A DNA stretch of 8,110 bases, taken from assembly GCA_023151335.1 (NCBI GenBank), contig JAKLJF010000205.1:1-8110 (forward strand), read 5' to 3'. Below are positions 1-5,848 of the stretch, one piece after another. Under the pieces are notes generated by a model, which was not told the DNA's origin, ran no database searches, and worked only from the letters and a program-made list of their open reading frames with translations. The position numbers and the translations under genes were made by a program. Positions within the stretch are counted from its first letter, which is position 1, and each line of letters starts with the position of its first letter. Source of the DNA: Thermoanaerobaculia bacterium (lineage in GTDB: Bacteria > Bacteroidota > Bacteroidia > Chitinophagales > Saprospiraceae).

Positions 1-1
1 G

Positions 2-337
2 CACATCAAAGCCGGGCTGCTGGCCCTGGTTTTCGTGGCATCGTGGTCGGTGAAAACCATCCACGGTCTGTGCATGCATCACGAGCACCACGATGTGCCG
101 GTTTGCGAAGCAGCCCATGAGGGCAACGTCCAACACCTGCACGACGAGCGCTACACCCCCGAAGATTGTTCGGTGTGCGCGTTTATTTTTGCCGTTCCGG
201 AAATCGTTTGCGTACCGGTATTCTCGCCGCTTCCTGTGCCGGCTGAAAAGAGGGAAACCACAACCTTGCCCTCGCCTTATCGTCCCGTTTATGGCGATGC
301 CGTTCGTTTGAGAGGTCCGCCGCCGGCAGCTGCCTGA
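2..337 (+). CDS. His/Cys-rich small membrane or secreted protein, 5' end missing
   Basis: The frame is open from the left edge of the window to TGA at 335-337 (111 codons visible), so the true start lies upstream. The visible N-terminus is a hydrophobic stretch (LLALVFVASW), probably the end of a signal peptide or membrane anchor. It is followed by a ligand-rich segment, CMHHEHHDVPVC, then several more His residues and DCSVC, and a Pro-rich tail ending GPPPAAA. This pattern of clustered His and CxxC-type residues suggests metal binding in the periplasm or at the membrane. It resembles small His/Cys-rich proteins (DUF2946-like) that sit beside metal-related TonB receptors, but I recognise the pattern and not a specific family. 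The gene lies 38 nt upstream of the TonB-dependent receptor on the same strand, so the two are probably co-transcribed. A GTG at 35 would be a poor start because it cuts into the hydrophobic segment. Confidence 0.7.
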   Translation, partial: HIKAGLLALVFVASWSVKTIHGLCMHHEHHDVPVCEAAHEGNVQHLHDERYTPEDCSVCAFIFAVPEIVCVPVFSPLPVPAEKRETTTLPSPYRPVYGDAVRLRGPPPAAA

Positions 338-375
338 ACTGCCGCACCACTTTTTCCACCCTTAATTTATTCATT

Positions 376-2742
376 ATGACTGCTGGCAAAGCCCGTTTTT
401 GGGGCGCTTGCTGGCTCGCGTATACAGCGTTACCGGTATTTGCCCAGGACTGCCACATAGCCCTGCGCGGTAAAATAAGGGACAACGATACCCGCGAGCC
501 GCTGGCCTTCGCCTCCGTATTTGTACAGGAGGCTGGCCGGGGCGCCGTTTCCGACGAAAACGGCTACTTCATTGTACCCAATCTTTGCGAAAGCGCCACC
601 TATACCATCACGGTCAAACACGTCGAATGCGACCACGAAACGCGGGTGGTGCGCCTGACAGAGAACACGCTGCTCGAATTCTACCTGCATCACAGCCATG
701 TGCTGAAAGAGGTGATCGTGGCAGAAAAAGCCGTGGCGCCTGCGCCTGCCCAGGCCTCGGTGTCGGTCTCCGGGAGCGAGCTCGCTTCCGCACAGGGCGT
801 CAACCTCGGCGAAACGCTCAAAAAATTGCCCGGCGTCAGCCTGCTGAATACCGGCGCCACTATCGCCAAACCGGTCATACAAGGGCTGCATTCCAACCGG
901 ATTGCCATTATTACCAACAATGTGGCTCTCGAAGGACAACAATGGGGCGCCGAACACGCACCGGAAATCGACCCTTTTACAGCCGAGCGGATCAGCGTGG
1001 TGAAAGGCGCGGCAGGTGTGCGGTACGGTGTGGGCGCCATGGCCGGCGCCATCGTGCTCGAACCCGCCGAACTGCGCCGGGAAGCGGGCCTTGGGGGCTG
1101 GCTCAGCCTGGGCGGTTTTTCCAACGGACTGGGCGGCGTGGCCTCGGGCGCGCTCGACTGGCATTTGCCGGGGCGCTCACTTACCTTCCGCCTGCAGGGC
1201 ACCGCCAAACGCAGCGGCACCCTGCGCGCGCCGGACTACTGGCTGGGCAATACGGCGGCAGCCGAATTCGACCTTGCCGCCATGGCCGGCTGGAAAACGG
1301 GACGCTGGACACAGCACCTGACCGCCTCCCGTTTCACCCAACAACTCGGCGTGCTTCGCGCGGCCCACGTGGGCAACCTCACCGATCTGCGCCGGGCCAT
1401 CGAAAGCGAGGTCCCCCTGCAAAACCCGGACTCTTTTACCTACCGTATCGACCGGCCATACCAATCCGTTCAGCACCACTTGCTGCAGTATAAAACTGCC
1501 TTGCGCCTGTCGGAAAAATGGAAACTGAGCGGGCAGTACAGCTTTCAGTATAATTACCGGCGGGAATACGACGTGGTGCGTAAAACGGGCAGCGCGGCTG
1601 AAAAACCGCAAATCTCGTTTAGGCTCTGGTCGAATACGCTCGAACATTTCCCCATCCAACACTGGGAGGGCGGCATCGGCATTCAGGGTATTCAACAGCT
1701 GAACTACGTGGGCCGGGGCGGCTATATCCCCGATTTTCAAACGTACGGAGGCTCCGTCTGGGCCCTGGAGCGCTGGCGTCGCTACCCCCATCCCTGGGAA
1801 TACGAAATCGGCGCCCGTTTCGATTACCGCCGCAGCGACGTCAGTTATGCCGAGGGCACTTTTCTGCCGCCGGGCACTTCCCGCGACACCTCGGTGCATT
1901 TCAGCAACGCCTCCGTCACGGGCGGCGTGATTTACCATTTTGCCAAATACGGTCGCATAGCGTTACACAGCGGGTATGCCTGGCGGCCGCCGCATGTGTA
2001 CGAACTGTTTGCCCGGGGCGTACATTTCAGCAGCGCCACCTACGAAGAAGGCAACCGCCGGATGCGTCCGGAAAAAGCCTGGAATTCCAACCTGAGCCTC
2101 GAATGGCAGGCGCCGCGGGTATCCGCCACCCTCACACTTTTCCGCAACGCGGTGCAGGATTTTATTTATCTCAATCCAAGCGCCGACTCTGTGCTTACCG
2201 TGCGCGGCGCTTTTCCCGTATACCGCTACCGGCAGGATAATGCCGTGTTGCAGGGTATGGACGCCGGCGCTTCCTGGCAGGTATTTCCCGCCTGGTCGGT
2301 GGAAGGCCGGGCATCCGTGCTGCGCGCTTTTCGCCGGGTGGATGACCCGGCTTCCGACAAACAGCGCAAAGAATGGCTGCCGCTCATGCCGGCAGACCGG
2401 TTTCAATATGGCTTGAAATGGCAGAGGGCACGCGGCAAAGAGCAAGCGGGCGAAACGTACGTGCGGCTGCTGGCCACCACGGTGCTGCGTCAAACGCGCC
2501 TGCCGGCGGAAGGACTGCTCAAAGCGGCCCCGGATGCCTTTACCGTGTTCAGCCTCGAAGCGGCGCATACCTTCCGCCTCCGCCATAAAACGGAAAATCA
2601 TCCGGCGGGCCAAACCCTGGAAATCGGCCTGAACATCCAAAACATGACCAACCTGCGCTACCGCGAATACCTCAACTTTTTCCGCTTTTTCGCCGACGAA
2701 CCGGGGGTGAATGTGGGGGTGCGGGCGAGGTGGCGGTTTTAA
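376..2742 (+). CDS. TonB-dependent outer-membrane receptor, probably for a metal or metal complex
   Basis: This complete 788-residue protein is an outer-membrane active transporter of the TonB-dependent receptor superfamily, powered by TonB-ExbBD. A signal peptide spans residues 1-23 (cleavage near VFA|QDC). Residues ~27-105 form the carboxypeptidase-regulatory-like beta domain typical of Bacteroidota receptors (SDENGYF at 59-65). The LKEVIV segment at 110-115 is a likely TonB-box equivalent. The plug spans ~125-235, with LGETLKKLPGVS, VIQGLHSNRI and ERISVVKGAAGVRYG. The rest is an aromatic-rich 22-strand-type barrel ending in WRF with a terminal Phe, as expected for BAM insertion. The plug contains QQWGAEHAPEID (188-199); His and acidic residues here recall zinc or other metal receptors, but the substrate is inferred. 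The His/Cys-rich gene lies just upstream and a lipoprotein gene 24 nt downstream, giving a plausible three-gene uptake operon. The ATG at 376 was chosen because it starts directly at the signal peptide. Confidence 0.95.
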   Translation: MTAGKARFWGACWLAYTALPVFAQDCHIALRGKIRDNDTREPLAFASVFVQEAGRGAVSDENGYFIVPNLCESATYTITVKHVECDHETRVVRLTENTLLEFYLHHSHVLKEVIVAEKAVAPAPAQASVSVSGSELASAQGVNLGETLKKLPGVSLLNTGATIAKPVIQGLHSNRIAIITNNVALEGQQWGAEHAPEIDPFTAERISVVKGAAGVRYGVGAMAGAIVLEPAELRREAGLGGWLSLGGFSNGLGGVASGALDWHLPGRSLTFRLQGTAKRSGTLRAPDYWLGNTAAAEFDLAAMAGWKTGRWTQHLTASRFTQQLGVLRAAHVGNLTDLRRAIESEVPLQNPDSFTYRIDRPYQSVQHHLLQYKTALRLSEKWKLSGQYSFQYNYRREYDVVRKTGSAAEKPQISFRLWSNTLEHFPIQHWEGGIGIQGIQQLNYVGRGGYIPDFQTYGGSVWALERWRRYPHPWEYEIGARFDYRRSDVSYAEGTFLPPGTSRDTSVHFSNASVTGGVIYHFAKYGRIALHSGYAWRPPHVYELFARGVHFSSATYEEGNRRMRPEKAWNSNLSLEWQAPRVSATLTLFRNAVQDFIYLNPSADSVLTVRGAFPVYRYRQDNAVLQGMDAGASWQVFPAWSVEGRASVLRAFRRVDDPASDKQRKEWLPLMPADRFQYGLKWQRARGKEQAGETYVRLLATTVLRQTRLPAEGLLKAAPDAFTVFSLEAAHTFRLRHKTENHPAGQTLEIGLNIQNMTNLRYREYLNFFRFFADEPGVNVGVRARWRF

Positions 2743-2766
2743 TTCTTCAACCAAAACAATTTTACC

Positions 2767-3306
2767 ATGCAAACACAACTATTGAAAGTAAACGTCCTGG
2801 CAGCCCTGTTGCTGACCATCGCCTTTGTTTCCTGTAAAAAGGATAAAGATACCGAGCAGGAACTTATTACCACGGTAGTGGTACATCTTAAGGCCACGGA
2901 CGGCAGTTTCGAACAGGAATTCGAATGGGACGACCGCGACGGCGATGGCGGCGCGGCCCCGGTGATCGATGAGATCATCGTACCTGCCGGTAAAGCCTAT
3001 GACTGCCACATCTATTTTTATGACCGCAGCAAAACGCCGGAAGAAAACATCACCGAAGAAGTGGAAGCGGAAAATACCGAACACCTGCTGGTGTACAGCG
3101 TAAGCGGCGCTAACCTCACCATAGCGGCGGCCGATACCGACGACAACGGCAAACCATTCCGGCTGAAAACCGTCTGGACAACCGGCGCTGCCTCGAACGG
3201 GACGGTTAAGGTATCCCTGCGCCACGAACCCGATAAAGACGCCGCTAATCCCGATACGACGGGAGAAGTGGATGCAGAGGCGGAGTTTGTGGTGAAGGTG
3301 CAGTAA
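2767..3306 (+). CDS. Lipoprotein partner of the TonB-dependent receptor (179 residues)
   Basis: The N-terminus has a lipoprotein signal: a charged start, a hydrophobic core (LAALLLTIAF) and a lipobox ending VSC at residue 23, followed by KKDKDTE. The lysine/acidic run directly after the Cys resembles the Bacteroidota surface lipoprotein export signal, so exposure on the outer face of the outer membrane is plausible. The mature part is acidic, with an EWDDRDGDGG segment (~54-63) that could bind a cation, and a later LRHEPDK motif. I recognise the pattern as a small lipoprotein recurrently found after this type of receptor in Flavobacteriia and relatives, often labelled 'type 1 periplasmic binding fold superfamily'. 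That label is from memory and says little about function. A role in capturing substrate for the receptor 24 nt upstream is inference. The high GC content matches the receptor gene. Confidence 0.88.
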   Translation: MQTQLLKVNVLAALLLTIAFVSCKKDKDTEQELITTVVVHLKATDGSFEQEFEWDDRDGDGGAAPVIDEIIVPAGKAYDCHIYFYDRSKTPEENITEEVEAENTEHLLVYSVSGANLTIAAADTDDNGKPFRLKTVWTTGAASNGTVKVSLRHEPDKDAANPDTTGEVDAEAEFVVKVQ

Positions 3307-3315
3307 ATAAAGACT

Positions 3316-3398
3316 GTGTTCAGATTTCAGTGTCCAGTGGTCAGTAACTTCCTGACAATCAAGGCTATTCTGACCGCTGGACACTGAAAACTGAACAC
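3316..3398. repeat. 29-bp imperfect inverted repeat, possible terminator
   Basis: Arms at 3316-3344 and 3370-3398 pair over 29 positions. The only faults are an A/A mismatch (3324/3390) and a T/G pair (3338/3376). The loop is 25 nt. The arm contains the phrase TTTCAGTGTCCAG. A run of six T (3404-3409) begins 5 nt after the right arm, so on the + strand it could terminate the receptor-lipoprotein operon, whose last stop is at 3304-3306. The long stem and the CAGTG/CCAG wording also resemble the dispersed intergenic palindromes (REP- or MITE-like) common in Bacteroidota and cyanobacterial genomes. Which of the two it is cannot be decided from one copy. Confidence 0.75.
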
Positions 3399-3440
3399 GC
3401 TCATTTTTTGGGCCTGAATTTTCTTATAAAATCCGTCGGA

Positions 3441-3569
3441 TCAAGATACCCAATGGTCTAACGGAAAAGTAAGTCCCCGGTCATCCTGGTGTATACGACA
3501 GTATTCACAACGAAATGCTGCCCGTGTGTTGACTTTCTTGCGAAGGGTTTCCGGGAATTTTCGACTCAT
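3441..3569 (-). pseudogene. Truncated HNH-type nuclease, N-terminal 42 residues only
   Basis: The frame starts with ATG at 3569-3567, overlapping the TGA of the 80-residue gene as ATGA, so translation was probably coupled. It reads MSRKFPETLRKKV, then FRCEYCRIHQDD, then FPLDHW, and stops at TGA (3443-3441). A CEYC pair followed ~15 residues later by an aliphatic-D-H step is the start of an HNH nuclease core, as in CxxC...(I/E)DHI. The remaining His/Asn metal-binding half and the C-terminal CxxC are absent, so no active nuclease is possible. From memory, homologues of the 80-residue protein are often followed by an intact HNH nuclease gene in Bacteroidota and cyanobacteria. Here the gene was cut shortly after its DH pair, and unrelated sequence and the 3316-3398 palindrome follow. 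Confidence 0.72.
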
Positions 3570-3808
3570 GCAGCGGCTAATTGACGTCTTGCCCGGATTT
3601 TGGCCAGACTAATGATATGGTCTATAACCATGATCCTGTCCAGTTCATTTTTTTCATCCGCCGTCAAGCCCTCGTTTTTTTCTTTCTCCAACAATACTTC
3701 AAACCGCTCCTGTACAGGAGCAGAGACCTTGAAATGAATGACCTTTACCGGATCCATGTTGGCAATGAATTCAGCTATTTCATCATAAACGTCTACATGC
3801 GAAACCAT
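3566..3808 (-). CDS. 80-residue conserved protein, likely partner of an HNH nuclease
   Basis: This short, charged, probably all-helical cytoplasmic protein has an Asp/Glu-rich start, VKVIHFKVSAPVQERFEVLL in the middle (22-41), then EKEKNEGLT, DEKNELDR and a C-terminal helix HIISLAKIRARRQL. The series 'VxxFKxS...QERxExLLEKEK..GLTxxEKxELD...LAKxRAR' is one I recognise from many small uncharacterised proteins in Bacteroidota and cyanobacteria, often annotated only as hypothetical or antitoxin-like. They frequently precede an HNH nuclease gene. Here that downstream gene is present but truncated, with a 4-nt ATGA overlap, so the pair is broken while this gene is intact. A well-formed promoter lies 35-68 nt upstream. 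The toxin-antitoxin reading is inference. There is no signal peptide or membrane segment. Confidence 0.82.
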   Translation of the reverse strand: MVSHVDVYDEIAEFIANMDPVKVIHFKVSAPVQERFEVLLEKEKNEGLTADEKNELDRIMVIDHIISLAKIRARRQLAAA

Positions 3809-3842
3809 TTTGTTCGATTTAGTTTTTTCTTAAAACCGCAAG

Positions 3843-3876
3843 CAAATTTAAAGGAATAACGCCAAAGATCCAAAAA
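3843..3876 (-). promoter_or_regulatory. Bacteroidota-type promoter for the 80-residue gene
   Basis: On the minus strand, TTTTTG is followed after 20 nt by TAAATTTG. This matches the Bacteroidota -33 (TTG) / -7 (TAnnTTTG) consensus and its usual spacing of about 19-21 nt. The predicted transcript start falls near 3836, leaving a leader of roughly 27 nt before the ATG at 3808. The -33 box lies within 6-12 nt of the stop codon of the PorX/PglZ-like remnant. This is a match to consensus only. Confidence 0.6.
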
Positions 3877-3881
3877 CGGCT

Positions 3882-4040
3882 TCACTTCGACCGCAGCCGT
3901 ACCACCGGACAGATCATTTCCTCCAGCGAAATCCCGCCGTGCTGGAAAGTATTCCGGTGCGATTCTTCGAAGTAAGGCCAATGAGAATAGGTCATCCACT
4001 TTCCAAAGCAGTCCTGAGAGGCGAACTTAGAACAGCGATT
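3882..4040 (-). pseudogene. C-terminal remnant of a PorX/PglZ-like protein
   Basis: An open frame of 52 codons ends at TGA 3884-3882 and reads ...KWMTYSHWPYFEESHRNTF, then QHGGISLEEMICPVV and a basic tail RLRSK. HGG(I/L)S(L/M)EEM followed by a proline is the hallmark end of the PglZ domain, an alkaline-phosphatase-superfamily fold whose His in this motif binds metal. In Bacteroidota the NTFQHGGISxEEMI wording is closest, from memory, to the C-terminus of PorX, the response regulator of the type IX secretion system. A BREX-type PglZ also ends in this way. There is no start region: an in-frame TGA (4043-4041) lies upstream, and upstream DNA belongs to the 134-residue gene in another frame. The first ATG of the fragment (3995-3993) overlaps the TGA of the 134-residue gene as ATGA, so a 37-residue product could in principle be made, but it would lack almost the whole domain. 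Confidence 0.65.
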
Positions 4041-4396
4041 TCAACAATAACGCCGGATGCCGATGACCGCAACAGATATAAACCTGGCATCAGTATGGCT
4101 TTTCCAGGTAGCCCTATTGCTGCGATAAGTGATGGGGATAATAGTTTAGGAGCTTCTATCCGAAAGTTTAGATGATTGAAAAATCTGACTTGAGTGGCGG
4201 GCAGCATGCCATCAAATGGAAATTCGAACCGGAGTATTGAAGTTCCGGCAAGCGAAAGAATACCTTTGACATGACGGATATGTTTGGGTTGAAAATGTTG
4301 CCAGGCATGGGAGGACAACTCTTCGACCTGGCAAACGCCGAATTTGGCGCATTGGGCCAGTGGGCTACCAAGAATAACTTCGACGTAAATGCTCAT
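3992..4396 (-). CDS. 134-residue protein of an unrecognised family (paralogue of the right-edge gene)
   Basis: I do not recognise a named family. No signal peptide or membrane segment is evident. The N-terminal third has two cysteines in CAKFGVCQVEEL (16-27). Residues ~50-122 look like alternating beta strands. This part aligns with the 73-residue fragment at 8110-7889: LRFEFPFDGMLP matches LFLEFDNADLP, F..E........L..AI matches with identical 17-residue spacing (FRIE...AAI against FTME...DAI), and MPGLYLL matches QAGDYPL. This supports a real gene. Relative to that paralogue, the last 12 residues (from LSSPLRTALE) are extra and run into the PorX/PglZ-like remnant, so the natural 3' end may have been lost at a junction near 4030. 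The start lies 23 nt after the stop of the 394-residue gene, so the two are probably co-transcribed. Confidence 0.68.
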   Translation of the reverse strand: MSIYVEVILGSPLAQCAKFGVCQVEELSSHAWQHFQPKHIRHVKGILSLAGTSILRFEFPFDGMLPATQVRFFNHLNFRIEAPKLLSPSLIAAIGLPGKAILMPGLYLLRSSASGVIVEIAVLSSPLRTALESG

Positions 4397-4419
4397 AGCT
4401 ATAATTTTAGTTGATTTGC

Positions 4420-5604
4420 TTAATCCGGCAAACCGTAAAGCAGGTCTTTGAGCTTTGAGCCTTTGAGTTCGGATAGTTTATATGAAGCGCCAAATTTCTC
4501 TATAGCAACTTCGATGTCATTTTTCAGGTCAACAAACTGCCGGGGCATTTGAGTGGCACAGATTTGTGCATTCGAATAATTCGTCACGATGACAAGGAAT
4601 TTCTGGTAATACTTTTCACCTTGGTTTACAAAAGCTGCGTATTTATCCATGAAATCGAGCAGGCGGTCGATTGAAAACTCCAGGTTGTTGCGGTGTTTCA
4701 TGGCTGTTTTGGCGAGGTTGGGGTCTTTATTACCAGATTCCACGTCTTTGAGCACTTTTTCCAAGGCCTCGGCCACGGCTTCCCAATCGTCGTTTTTCCG
4801 GCATTTGTCCAGTGTTACATAATAGCCTATAGGTTTGGTATAATCGGCAAACAGAGCCATAATGTCCTCCTTGAGCGACTCATTGCCTTGTTTGAGGTAT
4901 TCTGTCTCGTAATATATCGTGTTCAGATCATTGCTCATGCGCAATGTAAAATCAAGGATGCAACCAACATCTTCCAGGTCTTTTTGCTTTTGTGCTGTTT
5001 CACCCTCCCCAAATAAGGCGGCTACCAGGGAAAAGGTGGCGGAGGCAAAAGGGTTGTTTTGTAAAAGCGCGGGCAATTGAACGCCACTTTTCTTTTTCAA
5101 TCGCTCCGCCAGTTGGTCGTGTTTTTGCTGAAAAGCAGGGTAATTGTTTGGGTTAGACAAGGCAGATACATGCTGAAACGTTTGGATGGCAGCGAAATGA
5201 TGGTCAAGCGACAATACCTTTTCATATAGCAATTTGATGAGTTCCAGACCCTTGGTATAACGCGCCCTCAACAGTTCGACATATATACCGCTTTCCATTT
5301 GATGAATCAAATGCTGCAATTGGATTTTCTCCTCCAGTGCCTCCACATAAGAAGGCTCGCCCGGCGCCGTACGATGTTGGGCGATAAACAGTTCGATCGC
5401 TTGTATGCAAGCGTTAAGTTCGTCCAGTTGCTTCTGCCGGCTGACCCGGATTTGTCTTAATTCCGCCTCGGCATCCTGTACCAGGCGCGATAACGTGGTG
5501 GAGTCATAATCGATCAAGCCGGCGACAGCTTGCGATTCAATAAAAAAGGATGTGAACAGCAGTACTGCCCACATCCTCGAAAGAAGCAGGCGTTTTGTTT
5601 TCAT
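4420..5604 (-). CDS. Exported helical (coiled-coil-rich) protein, 394 residues, function unknown
   Basis: I do not recognise the family. The N-terminus is a signal peptide: MKTKR, a hydrophobic core (MWAVLLFTSFFIE), and likely cleavage near SQAVAG (24-29). There is no lipobox Cys, so the product is expected in the periplasm or beyond. Residues ~35-135 are strongly helical with heptad-like spacing (LVQDAEAELRQIRVSRQKQL, then LEEKIQLQHLIHQM), suggesting a coiled coil. A middle segment NNPFASATFSLVAALFG (183-199) is hydrophobic and may be amphipathic or membrane-associating. The second half is again helical, with four scattered cysteines (215, 268, 349 and one in the first half at 66). The 134-residue gene follows at 23 nt, suggesting joint function. 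A candidate -7 box (TAAATTTG) lies 38 nt upstream of the ATG. The ATG at 5604 is the one that gives the signal peptide. Confidence 0.88.
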   Translation of the reverse strand: MKTKRLLLSRMWAVLLFTSFFIESQAVAGLIDYDSTTLSRLVQDAEAELRQIRVSRQKQLDELNACIQAIELFIAQHRTAPGEPSYVEALEEKIQLQHLIHQMESGIYVELLRARYTKGLELIKLLYEKVLSLDHHFAAIQTFQHVSALSNPNNYPAFQQKHDQLAERLKKKSGVQLPALLQNNPFASATFSLVAALFGEGETAQKQKDLEDVGCILDFTLRMSNDLNTIYYETEYLKQGNESLKEDIMALFADYTKPIGYYVTLDKCRKNDDWEAVAEALEKVLKDVESGNKDPNLAKTAMKHRNNLEFSIDRLLDFMDKYAAFVNQGEKYYQKFLVIVTNYSNAQICATQMPRQFVDLKNDIEVAIEKFGASYKLSELKGSKLKDLLYGLPD

Positions 5605-5642
5605 AATTTGCTATATTTTTAGATGCGCCGGGCGCTTAACTT

Positions 5643-5650
5643 CAAATTTA
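5643..5650 (-). promoter_or_regulatory. Candidate -7 box for the 394-residue gene
   Basis: The minus strand reads TAAATTTG, a perfect match to the Bacteroidota -7 box TAnnTTTG and identical to the box before the 80-residue gene. It lies 38 nt before the ATG at 5604. No convincing TTG is found at the expected -33 distance, so this is weaker. It overlaps the stop codon of the candidate 26-residue peptide. Confidence 0.35.
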
Positions 5651-5728
5651 TTTTGTCAGATTATTGTTCATCAGTTGTTTTCTGAGAAAATGCATGATCA
5701 ATATACCGATGACACACAGCCCAAGCAT
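5648..5728 (-). CDS. Candidate 26-residue single-span membrane peptide
   Basis: ATG at 5728-5726 opens a 26-codon frame ending TAA at 5650-5648. The product begins MLGLCVIGILIMHF and ends with a polar, basic tail (LRKQLMNNNLTK), which is the shape of a small single-pass membrane peptide with a positive C-terminal side. It lies between the thioredoxin-like gene and the 394-residue gene, all on the minus strand. It starts 15 nt after the perfect 12-bp inverted repeat at 5744-5802. There is no strong ribosome binding site, which is normal for this phylum. With only 26 codons the frame could be chance; conservation in relatives would decide it. Confidence 0.3.
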   Translation of the reverse strand: MLGLCVIGILIMHFLRKQLMNNNLTK

Positions 5729-5743
5729 AAGGACTTTCTTTAA

Positions 5744-5802
5744 TAAAGCCCTTTAACGTACTCAGCAAAAATTTAATAATGCCAAAACGATAAAGGGCTT
5801 TA
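5744..5802. repeat. Perfect 12-bp inverted repeat between two genes
   Basis: TAAAGCCCTTTA at 5744-5755 and its exact complement TAAAGGGCTTTA at 5791-5802 flank a 35-nt AT-rich loop. It lies 47 nt downstream of the stop of the thioredoxin-like gene and 15 nt upstream of the candidate membrane peptide. Neither strand has a T run after the second arm, so it is not a standard intrinsic terminator. It could still stop or stabilise the 3' end of the thioredoxin-like transcript, or be an operator. Each arm is itself nearly palindromic (AAAGCCCTTT). Confidence 0.65.
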
Positions 5803-5848
5803 ATGTCAGCAGTGTTGTTTATGGGAAAAACCTTTGCATAAAGCTAAA

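Noticed and set aside
430..1164. Long minus-strand open frame opposite the TonB receptor (also frames at 1177-1938 and 1963-2778)
   Set aside because: These are antisense shadows of a GC-rich, well-supported receptor gene; their translations show no domain and biased His/Arg/Gly content.
585..1493. 302-codon plus-strand frame inside the receptor gene
   Set aside because: An Arg-rich out-of-frame reading of the receptor, typical of high-GC coding DNA.
2779..3384. Minus-strand frame opposite the lipoprotein gene
   Set aside because: Antisense to a lipoprotein with a clear lipobox; it starts within the inverted repeat and has no recognisable features.
3793..3999. 68-codon minus-strand frame over the promoter of the 80-residue gene
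   Set aside because: It overlaps the PorX/PglZ-like remnant in a different frame; the QHGGISLEEM reading is the meaningful one.
5552..5743. 63-codon plus-strand frame between the minus-strand genes
   Set aside because: It lies over the start of the 394-residue gene and the candidate peptide, has mixed composition and shows no domain.
5744..5802. Standard intrinsic terminator for the thioredoxin-like gene
   Set aside because: The loop is 35 nt and no T run follows on either strand, so I list it as an inverted repeat only.
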